Origin: Rhodococcus gordoniae
GTDB lineage: Bacteria; Actinomycetota; Actinomycetes; Mycobacteriales; Mycobacteriaceae
NCBI RefSeq assembly: GCF_001646655.1
Contig: NZ_LPZN01000002.1
Span: 62,001-126,000, forward strand
Direction of reading: 5' to 3'
DNA length: 64,000 nt
The notes below the pieces were generated by a model that saw only the letters and a program-made list of their open reading frames with translations, ran no database searches and had not been told where the DNA came from. The position numbers and the translations under genes were made by a program. Below are positions 36,200-43,568 of the stretch, piece by piece; position 1 is the first letter of the stretch, and every line of letters begins with the position of its first letter.

Positions 36200-36490
36200 C
36201 TAGGTAGTCAGATCCTGGTAGTCGGGGTGTTCGGTGACGAACTTGTCGACGTACGAGCAGATCGCGACGATGCGCTTGCCGCGTTCGCGGACGTCGTCGA
36301 GAGCGAAACCGACGAGTGTGCCCCCGAGTCCCTGCCCGGAGTAGCCCTTGTCGATCTCGGTGTGGTCGAAGACGAGGCGACCGTCGTCGTCGGGGTGGTA
36401 CTGCGTGTACCCGATGACGGCGTCGTCGTCCCGGACTTCGTAACGTTGCTTCTCGGCGTTGTGCACCACGGTCACGGACGAATCGCTCAT
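36200..36490 (-). CDS. Small GNAT-type N-acetyltransferase (NATD1-like)
   Basis: This is a 96-residue mini acetyltransferase starting at ATG 36490 (GGAGAGGAAG site). It has AVIGYTQYHPDDDGRLVFDHTEI, then the acetyl-CoA loop KGYSGQGLGGTLVGFALDDVRERGKRIVAICSYV. The length and the SYVxxFVxxHPxY ending (SYVDKFVTEHPDYQDL) match the YjdJ/NATD1 family. The substrate is unknown. Confidence 0.88.
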   Translation of the reverse strand: MSDSSVTVVHNAEKQRYEVRDDDAVIGYTQYHPDDDGRLVFDHTEIDKGYSGQGLGGTLVGFALDDVRERGKRIVAICSYVDKFVTEHPDYQDLTT

Positions 36491-36539
36491 GGTCTTCCTC
36501 TCCACCGACGACGGGCTGGTGTGTCCCACAGCATAGAGA

Positions 36540-36570
36540 AACGGGCCGCGGCGCAGTGCCGCGGCCCGTT
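36540..36570. terminator. Terminator hairpin after bfr
   Basis: AACGGGCCGCGGC-GCAGT-GCCGCGGCCCGTT is a perfect 13-bp stem. It lies 14 bases after the bfr stop, upstream of the acetyltransferase gene on the same strand. Confidence 0.85.
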
Positions 36571-36583
36571 CCGTCGTGCCGGG

Positions 36584-37060
36584 TTATTCCGGCGGAGAGA
36601 TGTGCTGAGCGAGGTACAACGGCTCACCGAGCTGCTCGATCAGATCGAGCTGGGTTTCGAGGTAGTCGATGTGTTCCTCCTCGTCGGCGAGGATCTCCTC
36701 GAAGATGTTGGCCGAGGTGATGTCGCTGACCGAGCGCATGTACTCCGATCCCTTCCGGAGCCGGTCGCGGGCCTCGATCTCCACCTGCAGGTCGGCCTCG
36801 AGCATCTCCTTGACGGTCTGGCCCAGACGCAACGCCCCGAGGCGCTGGTAGTTGGGGAGCCCGTCGAGATACAGGATCCGATCGGTGAGTCTCTCGGCGT
36901 GACGCATCTCGTCGAACGACTCGTCGCGGGTGTGCTTCGCGAGTTTCGCCCATCCGCGGTTGTCCTGCATCTTCGAATGCAGGAAGTACTGGTTGATCGC
37001 GGTGAGCTCGGCGGTGAGTTGTTCGTTGAGCAACTCGATGACCTTCTTGTCGCCCTTCAT
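36584..37060 (-). CDS. bfr: Bacterioferritin
   Basis: The 158-residue protein stores iron as ferric oxide in a 24-subunit shell. The ferroxidase ligands appear as Glu18 (QLTAELTAINQYF), Glu51 and His54 (DEMRHAERL), Glu94 (LQVEIEAR) and Glu127/His130 (LADEEEHIDYLE). The methionine in FDEMRHAE (about residue 52) is the expected heme ligand. The gene lies 48 bases downstream of bfd on the same strand, so both are likely under the two iron boxes upstream of bfd. Confidence 0.96.
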   Translation of the reverse strand: MKGDKKVIELLNEQLTAELTAINQYFLHSKMQDNRGWAKLAKHTRDESFDEMRHAERLTDRILYLDGLPNYQRLGALRLGQTVKEMLEADLQVEIEARDRLRKGSEYMRSVSDITSANIFEEILADEEEHIDYLETQLDLIEQLGEPLYLAQHISPPE

Positions 37061-37108
37061 GGCACCTCCCGGGGTGAACCATCAGGTTTACCGCCGGGTA
37101 GGGGCTGG

Positions 37109-37306
37109 CTACACGGCGGTCTCGAGTTCGATGGTCTCATTCCGCCCGCGTGCCTGCCGGATGATCGCCGAGATGTTCCGGACGCAGCTGCCGCAATCGG
37201 TGCCGGCGCGGCACTTGGCACTCACCTCGCGGGTGCATCGTGCGCCCGCGGCCACCTCGGCCTCGATGTGGTGGTGGGTAAGAGCGTGGCAACTGCAGAC
37301 GATCAT
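37109..37306 (-). CDS. bfd: Bacterioferritin-associated ferredoxin-like [2Fe-2S] protein
   Basis: This is a 65-residue BFD-like protein starting at ATG 37306 after AAAGGTGG. The cluster cysteines are in MIVCSCHAL (Cys4, Cys6) and in the C-terminal DCGSC pair, as in E. coli Bfd. Two extra cysteines (GARC, SAKC) lie between. Bfd reduces the bacterioferritin core to release iron, and the adjacent bfr is its partner. Two IdeR/DtxR-type boxes lie 36-80 bases upstream of the start. Confidence 0.9.
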   Translation of the reverse strand: MIVCSCHALTHHHIEAEVAAGARCTREVSAKCRAGTDCGSCVRNISAIIRQARGRNETIELETAV

Positions 37307-37341
37307 CAGAGCCACCTTTCTGCGACCGAGGGAACACTCAC

Positions 37342-37360
37342 TTAGGTAGTCCAAACCTTA
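37342..37360. promoter_or_regulatory. IdeR/DtxR-type iron box 1
   Basis: TTAGGTAGTCCAAACCTTA read on the minus strand agrees with the 19-base consensus TTAGGTTAGGCTAACCTAA at about 14 positions. It lies about 36 bases upstream of the bfd start. Confidence 0.75.
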
Positions 37361-37367
37361 CACCGGC

Positions 37368-37386
37368 TTAGGCTAGCCTAGCTTGT
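37368..37386. promoter_or_regulatory. IdeR/DtxR-type iron box 2
   Basis: TTAGGCTAGCCTAGCTTGT agrees with the DtxR/IdeR consensus at about 14 of 19 positions, with a perfect TAGGCTAGCCTA core. It follows box 1 by seven bases. Paired boxes upstream of storage genes are a mark of activation by iron-loaded IdeR. Confidence 0.7.
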
Positions 37387-37448
37387 GAGCGTAGTCACAG
37401 AACGAGGGGTGCGGATCGGTGTTGTGCCCAGTTCCCCGCCAGGGTGTG

Positions 37449-38207
37449 TCACAGCTGTTGCTGTTGTTGCATCTGTTGCGACACCACCTGGTTGATCCGC
37501 TGTAGTCCCGGCGACGTGAGGCCCGGGATCTGGTTCTCGATCGTGCGCACCAGCGGTGAATCGTCGAGGACCTTCTCGCTGGACTGGATCAGGACGGTGC
37601 CCGCACCGGTGAAATCGAACTGCCGCTCCTCGCCCGACTGCACCCCGAAACGGCGCGCCCCGGCAGAGACGAAGCCTGTGATCCACGATTCGTCGTAGTG
37701 GTGGCTGGGGGACGGACAGTCGGCCCATCCGACCAGCGCCTCCGGATCCACCCGCAGTGGCGGTTCGGCGAACATCACCGGGCCGTTCGACGACGCGAGG
37801 AACCGGCCCGTGCCGATCAGGGTGAGGAAGCCCGGCACGATCGACTGGTTCAACGACAGGCCCGGCTCGAACGCGAGCAGGTTCGCCTGACGGATGGTGA
37901 GGTTGCCGTCGTCGAGGTCGTAGGAGTTGATGTCGTAACCGCGGTCGCCGAGGATCAGCTTCCCGAAGCCCTCGGCGACGACGTAATCGCCGAGGTAGAG
38001 CGGCGCCGAGAACTGCTGCGCCACCATCTGCAGCAGGCCGCCCTGCAAACCGTGGGTGAGCGCCGAGAACTGCATCTGCCCGTAGTAGGCGATCATCGCG
38101 CCCTTCGACAGGAACCACGGCGACTGCAGGTCGATGCAGTAGGCGTACGAGTTACCGGGCACGTTGTCGCTGCCCGTGAAGCTCGAGGGATTCAGGACGG
38201 TACTCAC
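37449..38207 (-). CDS. AIM24-family protein, 252 aa, with poly-Gln C-terminus
   Basis: GTG 38207 follows GGAGGAG and overlaps the preceding stop (GTGA). The protein is a beta-rich AIM24 (TerB-associated) fold: YAYCIDLQSPWFLSKGAMIAYYGQMQF, GDRGYDINSYDLDDGNLTIRQANLLAFEPGL and GSGRFL-like repeats. It ends with QQMQQQQQL. It is the last of three consecutive AIM24-family genes. Bacterial AIM24 proteins are linked by gene neighbourhood to stress and membrane-associated Ter systems, but their biochemical role is unknown. Confidence 0.85.
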   Translation of the reverse strand: MSTVLNPSSFTGSDNVPGNSYAYCIDLQSPWFLSKGAMIAYYGQMQFSALTHGLQGGLLQMVAQQFSAPLYLGDYVVAEGFGKLILGDRGYDINSYDLDDGNLTIRQANLLAFEPGLSLNQSIVPGFLTLIGTGRFLASSNGPVMFAEPPLRVDPEALVGWADCPSPSHHYDESWITGFVSAGARRFGVQSGEERQFDFTGAGTVLIQSSEKVLDDSPLVRTIENQIPGLTSPGLQRINQVVSQQMQQQQQL

Positions 38208-38908
38208 AGTTTCTCCTCCGATGCCTGCACGTAGACGATTCCCTGACCGGTGCACTCGAGTTGCATGGCCTCCCCGCCGGTGCGCCCGACGTTCCGCCAG
38301 CTCATCGAGGACTTCAGCTCGGTGCGGACCGGGCCGTAGGACGCCACGAACGCCTGCGGGTCGACGACCACCGGAGTCGGGCCCCCCACCTGCAGCTCGA
38401 ACACTCCGCCGTGGGCGAGCAGCACCGCCGCACCCTGGCCGGTCAGCTGGGTGGTGAACATGCCCGTGCCGGTCATCGCGCCGGTGGCCGCGCCCCGCAG
38501 CGCACCGAACAGACCCCCACCGCCACCGCCGCCACCGGAAGCCGCGGCCACCGAGACGACGGCGGACTGCAGTCCGGGTGTGTGAGCGAGCAGGCGGGAG
38601 GCCTCCACGCGCAGTTCCCCGCCGGCGGACATGTCGACGATGTGCGTCTCCAGTCCGCGGAAGCCGTAGTGCACGACACCGTCGCCCTGCGCGAGCATCG
38701 TGGCCTCGTGCTCGCCCTGCAGCATGCGCCCCGCCATGCCGGCGAGTCCGCCGAGGCCGGGCGCACCCCCGGCCCCGCCGGGAATGCCGTGAGGGGAGAA
38801 CCGCACGTTGCCGGTGTAGAACAGCATCGCGCCGCGCCGCGCCACGACGGGACCGGACTGCCGCAGGTCGACACGGACGACCTTGCCGTTGATCTTCGTG
38901 AAGCTCAT
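38204..38908 (-). CDS. AIM24-family protein, 234 aa
   Basis: This is the middle of the AIM24 trio, six bases after the first and overlapping the third by four bases. It starts MSFTKINGKVVRVDLRQSGPVVARRGAMLFYTGNVRF. It contains Gly-rich inserts (GGAGGAPGLGGLAGMAG and an eight-Gly run) and the family pattern GTGMFTTQLTGQGAAVLLAHGGVFELQV, then VVVDPQAFVASYGPV and MSWRNVGRTGGEAMQLECTGQGIVYVQ. These resemble beta-helix repeats ending in an 'xGxGxVYV' strand. Confidence 0.87.
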   Translation of the reverse strand: MSFTKINGKVVRVDLRQSGPVVARRGAMLFYTGNVRFSPHGIPGGAGGAPGLGGLAGMAGRMLQGEHEATMLAQGDGVVHYGFRGLETHIVDMSAGGELRVEASRLLAHTPGLQSAVVSVAAASGGGGGGGGLFGALRGAATGAMTGTGMFTTQLTGQGAAVLLAHGGVFELQVGGPTPVVVDPQAFVASYGPVRTELKSSMSWRNVGRTGGEAMQLECTGQGIVYVQASEEKL

Positions 38909-38914
38909 CTGTTC

Positions 38915-39535
38915 CTACCGTTCCGCCGGCTGGATGGAGACGACGCCCACGCCGTCCCATTTCAGGGAGAAGGCCTCGCCGCTGCCCTGACCGATGGCCG
39001 AGCGCCACGACACGTCGGTGACGAACGACTGCGAGAGTTGGCCTTTCGCACACACGAAGGCGTCGGGATCGACGACGAGCGGATACTGTGGCGACACCTC
39101 GAGATGGATGAGCGGACCCCCGGCCGACAGCAACGCGACCTGTCCGGTGCCGGTGACGGTGGTGGTGAACAGCCCCTGCCCGCTCATGCCGCCACGCAGG
39201 CCCGCGAAGGTGACGTTGGTGTTCAGGTTTCCGCTCAGGGCGAGCAGCTGCTCGGATTCGACCTGCAGGGTCTCGTTGTTCAACTCCAGGATCGTGACGT
39301 CCTGCGCCTGGTGCGCGAGATACACGACGCCCGTGCCGGCGCATTCCATGAGGGACAGGCCCTCGCCGGTCGCGCGTTGCCGCAGACCGGCGAGAACGCC
39401 TTCGCCACCGCCGAACCCGGCGGACTTGAAAGTGATCTGTCCCTCGTAGGCCACCATCGACCCGGAGAGTGCCCGGACCGCGGAACTACTGAGCCGAGCC
39501 TCGATGACCCGTTTCGATTTCACGAGCAGTTGCAT
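38915..39535 (-). CDS. AIM24-family protein, 206 aa
   Basis: This is the first and shortest gene of the trio (ATG 39535; ribosome site weak). It shows MVAYEGQITFKSAGFGGGEG, AGTGVVYLAHQAQDVTILELNNETLQVESEQLLALSGNLN, GQGLFTTTVTGTGQVALLSAGGPLIHLEV and VVDPDAFVCAKGQLSQSFV, all AIM24-type. The three paralogues differ mainly in the presence of Gly-rich inserts or long tails, suggesting a hetero-oligomer. A strong terminator separates it from the acyl-CoA dehydrogenase upstream, so the promoter must lie within about 30 bases or the gene is leaderless. Confidence 0.85.
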   Translation of the reverse strand: MQLLVKSKRVIEARLSSSAVRALSGSMVAYEGQITFKSAGFGGGEGVLAGLRQRATGEGLSLMECAGTGVVYLAHQAQDVTILELNNETLQVESEQLLALSGNLNTNVTFAGLRGGMSGQGLFTTTVTGTGQVALLSAGGPLIHLEVSPQYPLVVDPDAFVCAKGQLSQSFVTDVSWRSAIGQGSGEAFSLKWDGVGVVSIQPAER

Positions 39536-39561
39536 GGGGCAAGACGATAGCCGGAAAAGAC

Positions 39562-39604
39562 TTCGGTGGAGTGGACCCCGGGTCGCGGGGTCCACTCCAC
39601 CGAA
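39562..39604. terminator. Very strong terminator hairpin after acyl-CoA dehydrogenase
   Basis: A perfect 19-bp stem (39562-39580 with 39586-39604) and a five-base loop GGTCG. The left arm begins TTCGGTGGAG. It lies 15 bases beyond the dehydrogenase stop and insulates it from the AIM24 genes. Confidence 0.92.
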
Positions 39605-39618
39605 ATGATTCAGCAGAC

Positions 39619-40776
39619 CTACAGGCCGAGATCCTTGGCGATGATCGTCTTCATGACCTCGCTGGTGCCGCCGTAGATGCGGCTGACACGGGTGTCCGCG
39701 TACAGGCGCGCGATGGGGTATTCGGTGATGTATCCGTACCCACCGTGCAGTTGCAGGCACTTGTCGATGATGCGGCCGGCCGCCTCGGTCGAGAACAGCT
39801 TCGCGCGGGCCGCGTCGGCCACCGACAGCTCACCGCGGTCGTTGAGCTCGATCGCGTTGTCGACCATGATCTGCATCGCCTGCAGTTCCGTCGAGCACTC
39901 GGCGAGCACGAACTTGGAATTCTGGAACGAGGCGACGGGCTTTCCGAAAACCTTGCGCTCCTTGGTGTATGCAATCGCGTGCTGGATGGCGGCCGCGGCG
40001 GTGGCGGCAGCACCGAACGCGATCGTCAGGCGTTCCTGGGCGAGGTTCTGCGTCAGGTACGAGAAGGCCTCACCCTCCTTGCCGAGCAGATCGGTGACGG
40101 GCACCTTCACGTCGTCGAACGACAGTTCGGCGGTGTCGGAGGCCTTGAGGCCGATCTTGTCGAGCTTGCGTCCGACGGAGAAACCTTCGGAGGTGGTGTC
40201 GACGACCAGGATCGACAGGCCACCGCGACGGTTGTCGGGATCGAACGGAGTCGTCCGGCACACCACGAGGATGCGATCGGCGAGGGCACCGCCCGTGATG
40301 AACGTCTTCGCGCCGTTGACGACGTAGTGGCTGCCGTCCTCCGACAGCTTCGCGGTGGTCGCGATGTTGGCGAGGTCGGAACCGGTGCCGGGCTCGGTCA
40401 TTGCGATCGCGAACATCAGCTCGCCCGAAGCGAATCCGGGGATCCACCGTTGCTTCTGTTCGTCGGTGGCGTTCTCCATGAGGTACGGCAGGATCAGGTT
40501 CGAGTGCACCGAGTACGAGCCGAACGTCACACCGGCAGCGGAGGTTTCCTCGGCGACGACAACGTTGAACTTGAGTGACGACTCGCCGCCGCCACCGAAC
40601 TCCTCGGGCGCCTGGATTCCGAGGATGCCCAGTTCGCCGAGGCGGTTGTAGAACGTGCGCGGCGGGTGGCCGGCGTCTTCCCACTCGTGGTAGACGGGAG
40701 TGACTTCCTTGGCGATGAAGTCGCGCACCGTCTGCCGGAACGCCTCGTGATCCTCGTCGAATACCGTACGCTTCAC
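39619..40776 (-). CDS. Acyl-CoA dehydrogenase, long-chain/isovaleryl-like catalytic layout
   Basis: The 385-residue flavoenzyme starts at GTG 40776 (AAGGA site). FAD and substrate motifs are AIAMTEPGTGSDLA and QLHGGYGYITEYPIARLYAD. At the usual catalytic Glu position the sequence is IYGGTSEV (Gly369), so the base is more likely Glu248 in AQERLTIAFG, as in long-chain and isovaleryl-CoA dehydrogenases. It lies 56 bases after the next acyl-CoA dehydrogenase gene and is probably co-transcribed. Substrate unknown. Confidence 0.93.
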   Translation of the reverse strand: MKRTVFDEDHEAFRQTVRDFIAKEVTPVYHEWEDAGHPPRTFYNRLGELGILGIQAPEEFGGGGESSLKFNVVVAEETSAAGVTFGSYSVHSNLILPYLMENATDEQKQRWIPGFASGELMFAIAMTEPGTGSDLANIATTAKLSEDGSHYVVNGAKTFITGGALADRILVVCRTTPFDPDNRRGGLSILVVDTTSEGFSVGRKLDKIGLKASDTAELSFDDVKVPVTDLLGKEGEAFSYLTQNLAQERLTIAFGAAATAAAAIQHAIAYTKERKVFGKPVASFQNSKFVLAECSTELQAMQIMVDNAIELNDRGELSVADAARAKLFSTEAAGRIIDKCLQLHGGYGYITEYPIARLYADTRVSRIYGGTSEVMKTIIAKDLGL

Positions 40777-40832
40777 GCGTTGTCCTTCCGGATGTATAGG
40801 TATGGAAACCGATCCAATTGCGGCGCAATCTA

Positions 40833-42026
40833 TTACAGTGCGTAGCTGCGGAGGATGCCCTTGCCGATGATGGTCTTCTGGATCTCGCTGGTGCCCTCAC
40901 CGATCAGCAGGAAGGGAGCCTCGCGCATGAGACGTTCGATCTCGTACTCCTTGGAGTAGCCGTAGCCGCCGTGGATGCGGAAACTGGCCTGGGTGACCTC
41001 GGAGCAGTACTCGCTGGTGAGGTACTTCGCCATGCCGGCGGCGACGTCGTTGCGCTCACCCGAGTCCTTCAGGCGGGCGGCGTTGACCATCATCAGGTGG
41101 GCCGCCTCGACCTTGGTGGCCATCTCCGCGAGGGAGAACGAGATCGCCTGGTGCTGGGCGATGGGTTTACCGAAGGTGGTGCGCTGCTGGGCGTACCGCG
41201 CGGCGAGCTCGAAGGCACGGATCGCGACACCGCAGGCACGGGCCGAGACGTTGACGCGGCCGATCTCGACGCCGTCCATCATCTGGAAGAAGCCCTTGCC
41301 GGGCTCACCGCCGAGAATCGAATCGGCCGATGCCTTGTAGTTGTCGAAGACGAGTTCGGTGGTGTCGATGCCCTTGTACCCCATCTTGTCGATCTTGCCG
41401 GGGATGGTGACGCCCGGGACGACCTCACCGAAGCCGGCGGGCTTCTCGACGAGGAACGCCGTGAGGTTCTTGTGCGCCTTGTCGGAGCCTTCCTCGGTCT
41501 TGACCAGCGCTGCGACGAGGGTGGAGCTACCGCCGTTGGTCAGCCACATCTTCTGGCCGTTGATGACGTAGTCGCCGTCGGCGTCGCGCTCGGCCTTGGT
41601 GCGGATCGCGGCGACGTCGGAGCCGAGTTCGGGCTCGGACATCGAGAACGCGCCGCGGACCTCGCCGGTGGCCATGCGCGGCAGATAGTACTGCTTCTGC
41701 GCTTCGGTGCCGTGCCGGCGGATCATGTACGCGACGATGAAGTGCGTGTTGACGACACCCGAGACGCTCATCCAGCCGCGGGCGAGTTCTTCGACGCACA
41801 GCGCGTAGGTCAGCAGCGACTCGCCGAGTCCGCCGTACTCCTCGGGGATCATCAGCCCGAACAGACCCATATCGCGCATCCGGTCGACGATGGCCTGCGG
41901 GTAGGTGTCCGAGTGCTCGAGTTCCTGAGCGTTCGGGATGATCTCGCGGTCGACGAAGGTGCGGACCGTGTCGAGGATCTCGGACTGCAATTCCGTCAGA
42001 CCGAGGGTCTGGGCGAGGCGGGTCAT
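40833..42026 (-). CDS. Acyl-CoA dehydrogenase
   Basis: This 397-residue enzyme starts at ATG 42026, overlapping the CoA-transferase stop (ATGA). Motifs include FSMSEPELGSDVAAIRTKA, MWLTNGG, RIHGGYGYSKEYEIERLMRE and LIGEGTSEIQ, which holds the expected catalytic Glu. The unusual SEPELGSD (Leu in place of Gly-Ala/Thr-Gly) is found in a subset of dehydrogenases acting on branched or cyclic acyl-CoAs. With the class III CoA-transferase it likely performs the first activation and desaturation steps on one substrate. Confidence 0.93.
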   Translation of the reverse strand: MTRLAQTLGLTELQSEILDTVRTFVDREIIPNAQELEHSDTYPQAIVDRMRDMGLFGLMIPEEYGGLGESLLTYALCVEELARGWMSVSGVVNTHFIVAYMIRRHGTEAQKQYYLPRMATGEVRGAFSMSEPELGSDVAAIRTKAERDADGDYVINGQKMWLTNGGSSTLVAALVKTEEGSDKAHKNLTAFLVEKPAGFGEVVPGVTIPGKIDKMGYKGIDTTELVFDNYKASADSILGGEPGKGFFQMMDGVEIGRVNVSARACGVAIRAFELAARYAQQRTTFGKPIAQHQAISFSLAEMATKVEAAHLMMVNAARLKDSGERNDVAAGMAKYLTSEYCSEVTQASFRIHGGYGYSKEYEIERLMREAPFLLIGEGTSEIQKTIIGKGILRSYAL

Positions 42027-43267
42027 GCGTGCTCTTTCGGGGAGATGCGGATGGTGCCGGATGCTGCGAGGGCGTCGACCTCGTCGTCGGTCAGCCCGAG
42101 ATGTTCGGTGAGCACCTCGGCGGTGTCGTCGCCGTTGGCCGGTGCGGGACGGACCTCGGGGTACCGGCCGTCGAAGGACATCGGGGTGCTCGGTGCGTGG
42201 TAGCTGCCGATGCGCGGCTGGTCGAGCTTGTGGAACATCGGGTTGTCGGTCACGCGCGGGTCGGCGGCGAGCTCGGCGAAGGTGCGGTAGCGCTCGTGCA
42301 GGATAGAGGTGCCGGCCAGGGTCTTCTCGACCTCGTCGGCGGTGTGACGGGCGAACCAGGCGCCGAACAGGCTGTTCAGCACGTGACGGTGTTCGAACCG
42401 GGTGCCCTCGTCGCGGAAGTTCACGCCCAGTGCGGATTCGAGGGCGGCCACGGCGTCGGCGGTGCCGGTGAGCCCGGTGAGATCGCGGAAGTGCCGTGGC
42501 GTGAGCGCGACGATCATGAAGCGTGCGCCGTCGCTGGTGGCGAAGTCGGCGCCGTAGGTGCCGTAGACGGAGTTGCCGACCTTCTCCCGGACGGGACGGG
42601 CGAGCTGGGCCTCGGCGATGTAGCCGAGATTGCCGACGGTCGCGAACGCGACGTCCTCGAGCGGAAGCACGACCTTCGTTCCGGCGCCGGTGATCTCGCG
42701 TCGATAGACGGCCGAGGCGACCGACAGGGCAGCGTACAGGCCGCACGAGACGTCCCAGGCGGGCAGCACGTGGTTGACCGGGGTCGAGACGTTCTCGGCG
42801 CCGGTGACCTGCGGGAAACCGGCGGCGGCGTTGACGGTGTAGTCGACGGCACCGGTGCCGTCGGCGCGACCGAGGACCTGCACGTGGATCAGGTCGGGGC
42901 GAATCGTGGCGAGCTCGTCGTAGTCGAGCCACGAGCGACCGGCAGCGTTGGTGACCAGCACGCCGGCATCGATGATCAGGTCGCGGATCAGCTTCTGCGC
43001 GTCCGGATTACGGAAATCCGCTGCGAAAGATCGCTTGCCCTTGTTCAGGCCGGCCCAGTAGATCGACTCGTTGTCGTCGGTGACCGGCCAGCGACGGTAG
43101 TCGGCGGCACCGCCGATCGGGTCGACCCGGATCACGTCGGCGCCGAGCGCGGCCAGGGTCATGCCGCACAGGGGTGCGGCCACGAAGCTGGACACCTCGA
43201 CCACGCGCACTCCCGCGAGGGGTGCAGTGGACGAGGGCAGCTCGTCGGTGGAAGCGGTGGAATTCAT
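42023..43267 (-). CDS. Class III CoA-transferase (CaiB/BaiF family)
   Basis: The 414-residue protein has the family start LAGVRVVEVSSFVAAPLCGMTLAALGADVIRVDP, then GKRSFAADFRNPDAQKLI, and PAWDVSCGLYAALSV, in which the Asp matches the catalytic aspartate region. The C-terminal part has ADEVEKTLAGTSILHERYRTFAELAADPRVTDNPMF. Family III enzymes move CoA between carboxylic acids or act as racemases. It is the first gene of a unit with two acyl-CoA dehydrogenases and diverges from an MFS transporter, so it may activate the imported acid. Confidence 0.92.
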   Translation of the reverse strand: MNSTASTDELPSSTAPLAGVRVVEVSSFVAAPLCGMTLAALGADVIRVDPIGGAADYRRWPVTDDNESIYWAGLNKGKRSFAADFRNPDAQKLIRDLIIDAGVLVTNAAGRSWLDYDELATIRPDLIHVQVLGRADGTGAVDYTVNAAAGFPQVTGAENVSTPVNHVLPAWDVSCGLYAALSVASAVYRREITGAGTKVVLPLEDVAFATVGNLGYIAEAQLARPVREKVGNSVYGTYGADFATSDGARFMIVALTPRHFRDLTGLTGTADAVAALESALGVNFRDEGTRFEHRHVLNSLFGAWFARHTADEVEKTLAGTSILHERYRTFAELAADPRVTDNPMFHKLDQPRIGSYHAPSTPMSFDGRYPEVRPAPANGDDTAEVLTEHLGLTDDEVDALAASGTIRISPKEHA

Positions 43268-43568
43268 GCTGGGCTCGCTCGTCGTCGCAGATTGTTTCGG
43301 GCACAGTCAGCATGCCCAGGTTCTGCCGCCGGGAACAGCGCCGATCGGCTATCGCTCGGTTAGCGCAGACCAATACTCGATGCGGACCGAATCCGCCCGG
43401 TGAGGGGTCATAGGTTTCAGTGATCGATTCGTTCATCTTCCGCTCTTTGTGTCGGGTGACCTGGCTCACGTTCAATACATGCAGACGCCAGGCGTGACGT
43501 TCTTCCGACAGCGACATGCAGATTGTTCGCAAGTCGGCCATCCCGCTCGAGTTCTGAAGGGACTCTCA
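43268..43568. other. Divergent promoter region, CoA-transferase / MFS transporter
   Basis: About 300 bases with no gene. ATGCAGA occurs twice (43480-43486 and 43516-43522). The region is less GC-rich than its neighbours and should hold promoters for both divergent transcripts. No clear dyad was seen, and neither transcript has an adjacent dedicated regulator gene. Confidence 0.45.

Noticed and set aside
37449-39344. A single 631-residue gene spanning all three AIM24 genes
   Set aside because: Its N-terminal part is out of frame with the AIM24 motifs; each AIM24 gene has its own start and stop in a different frame.
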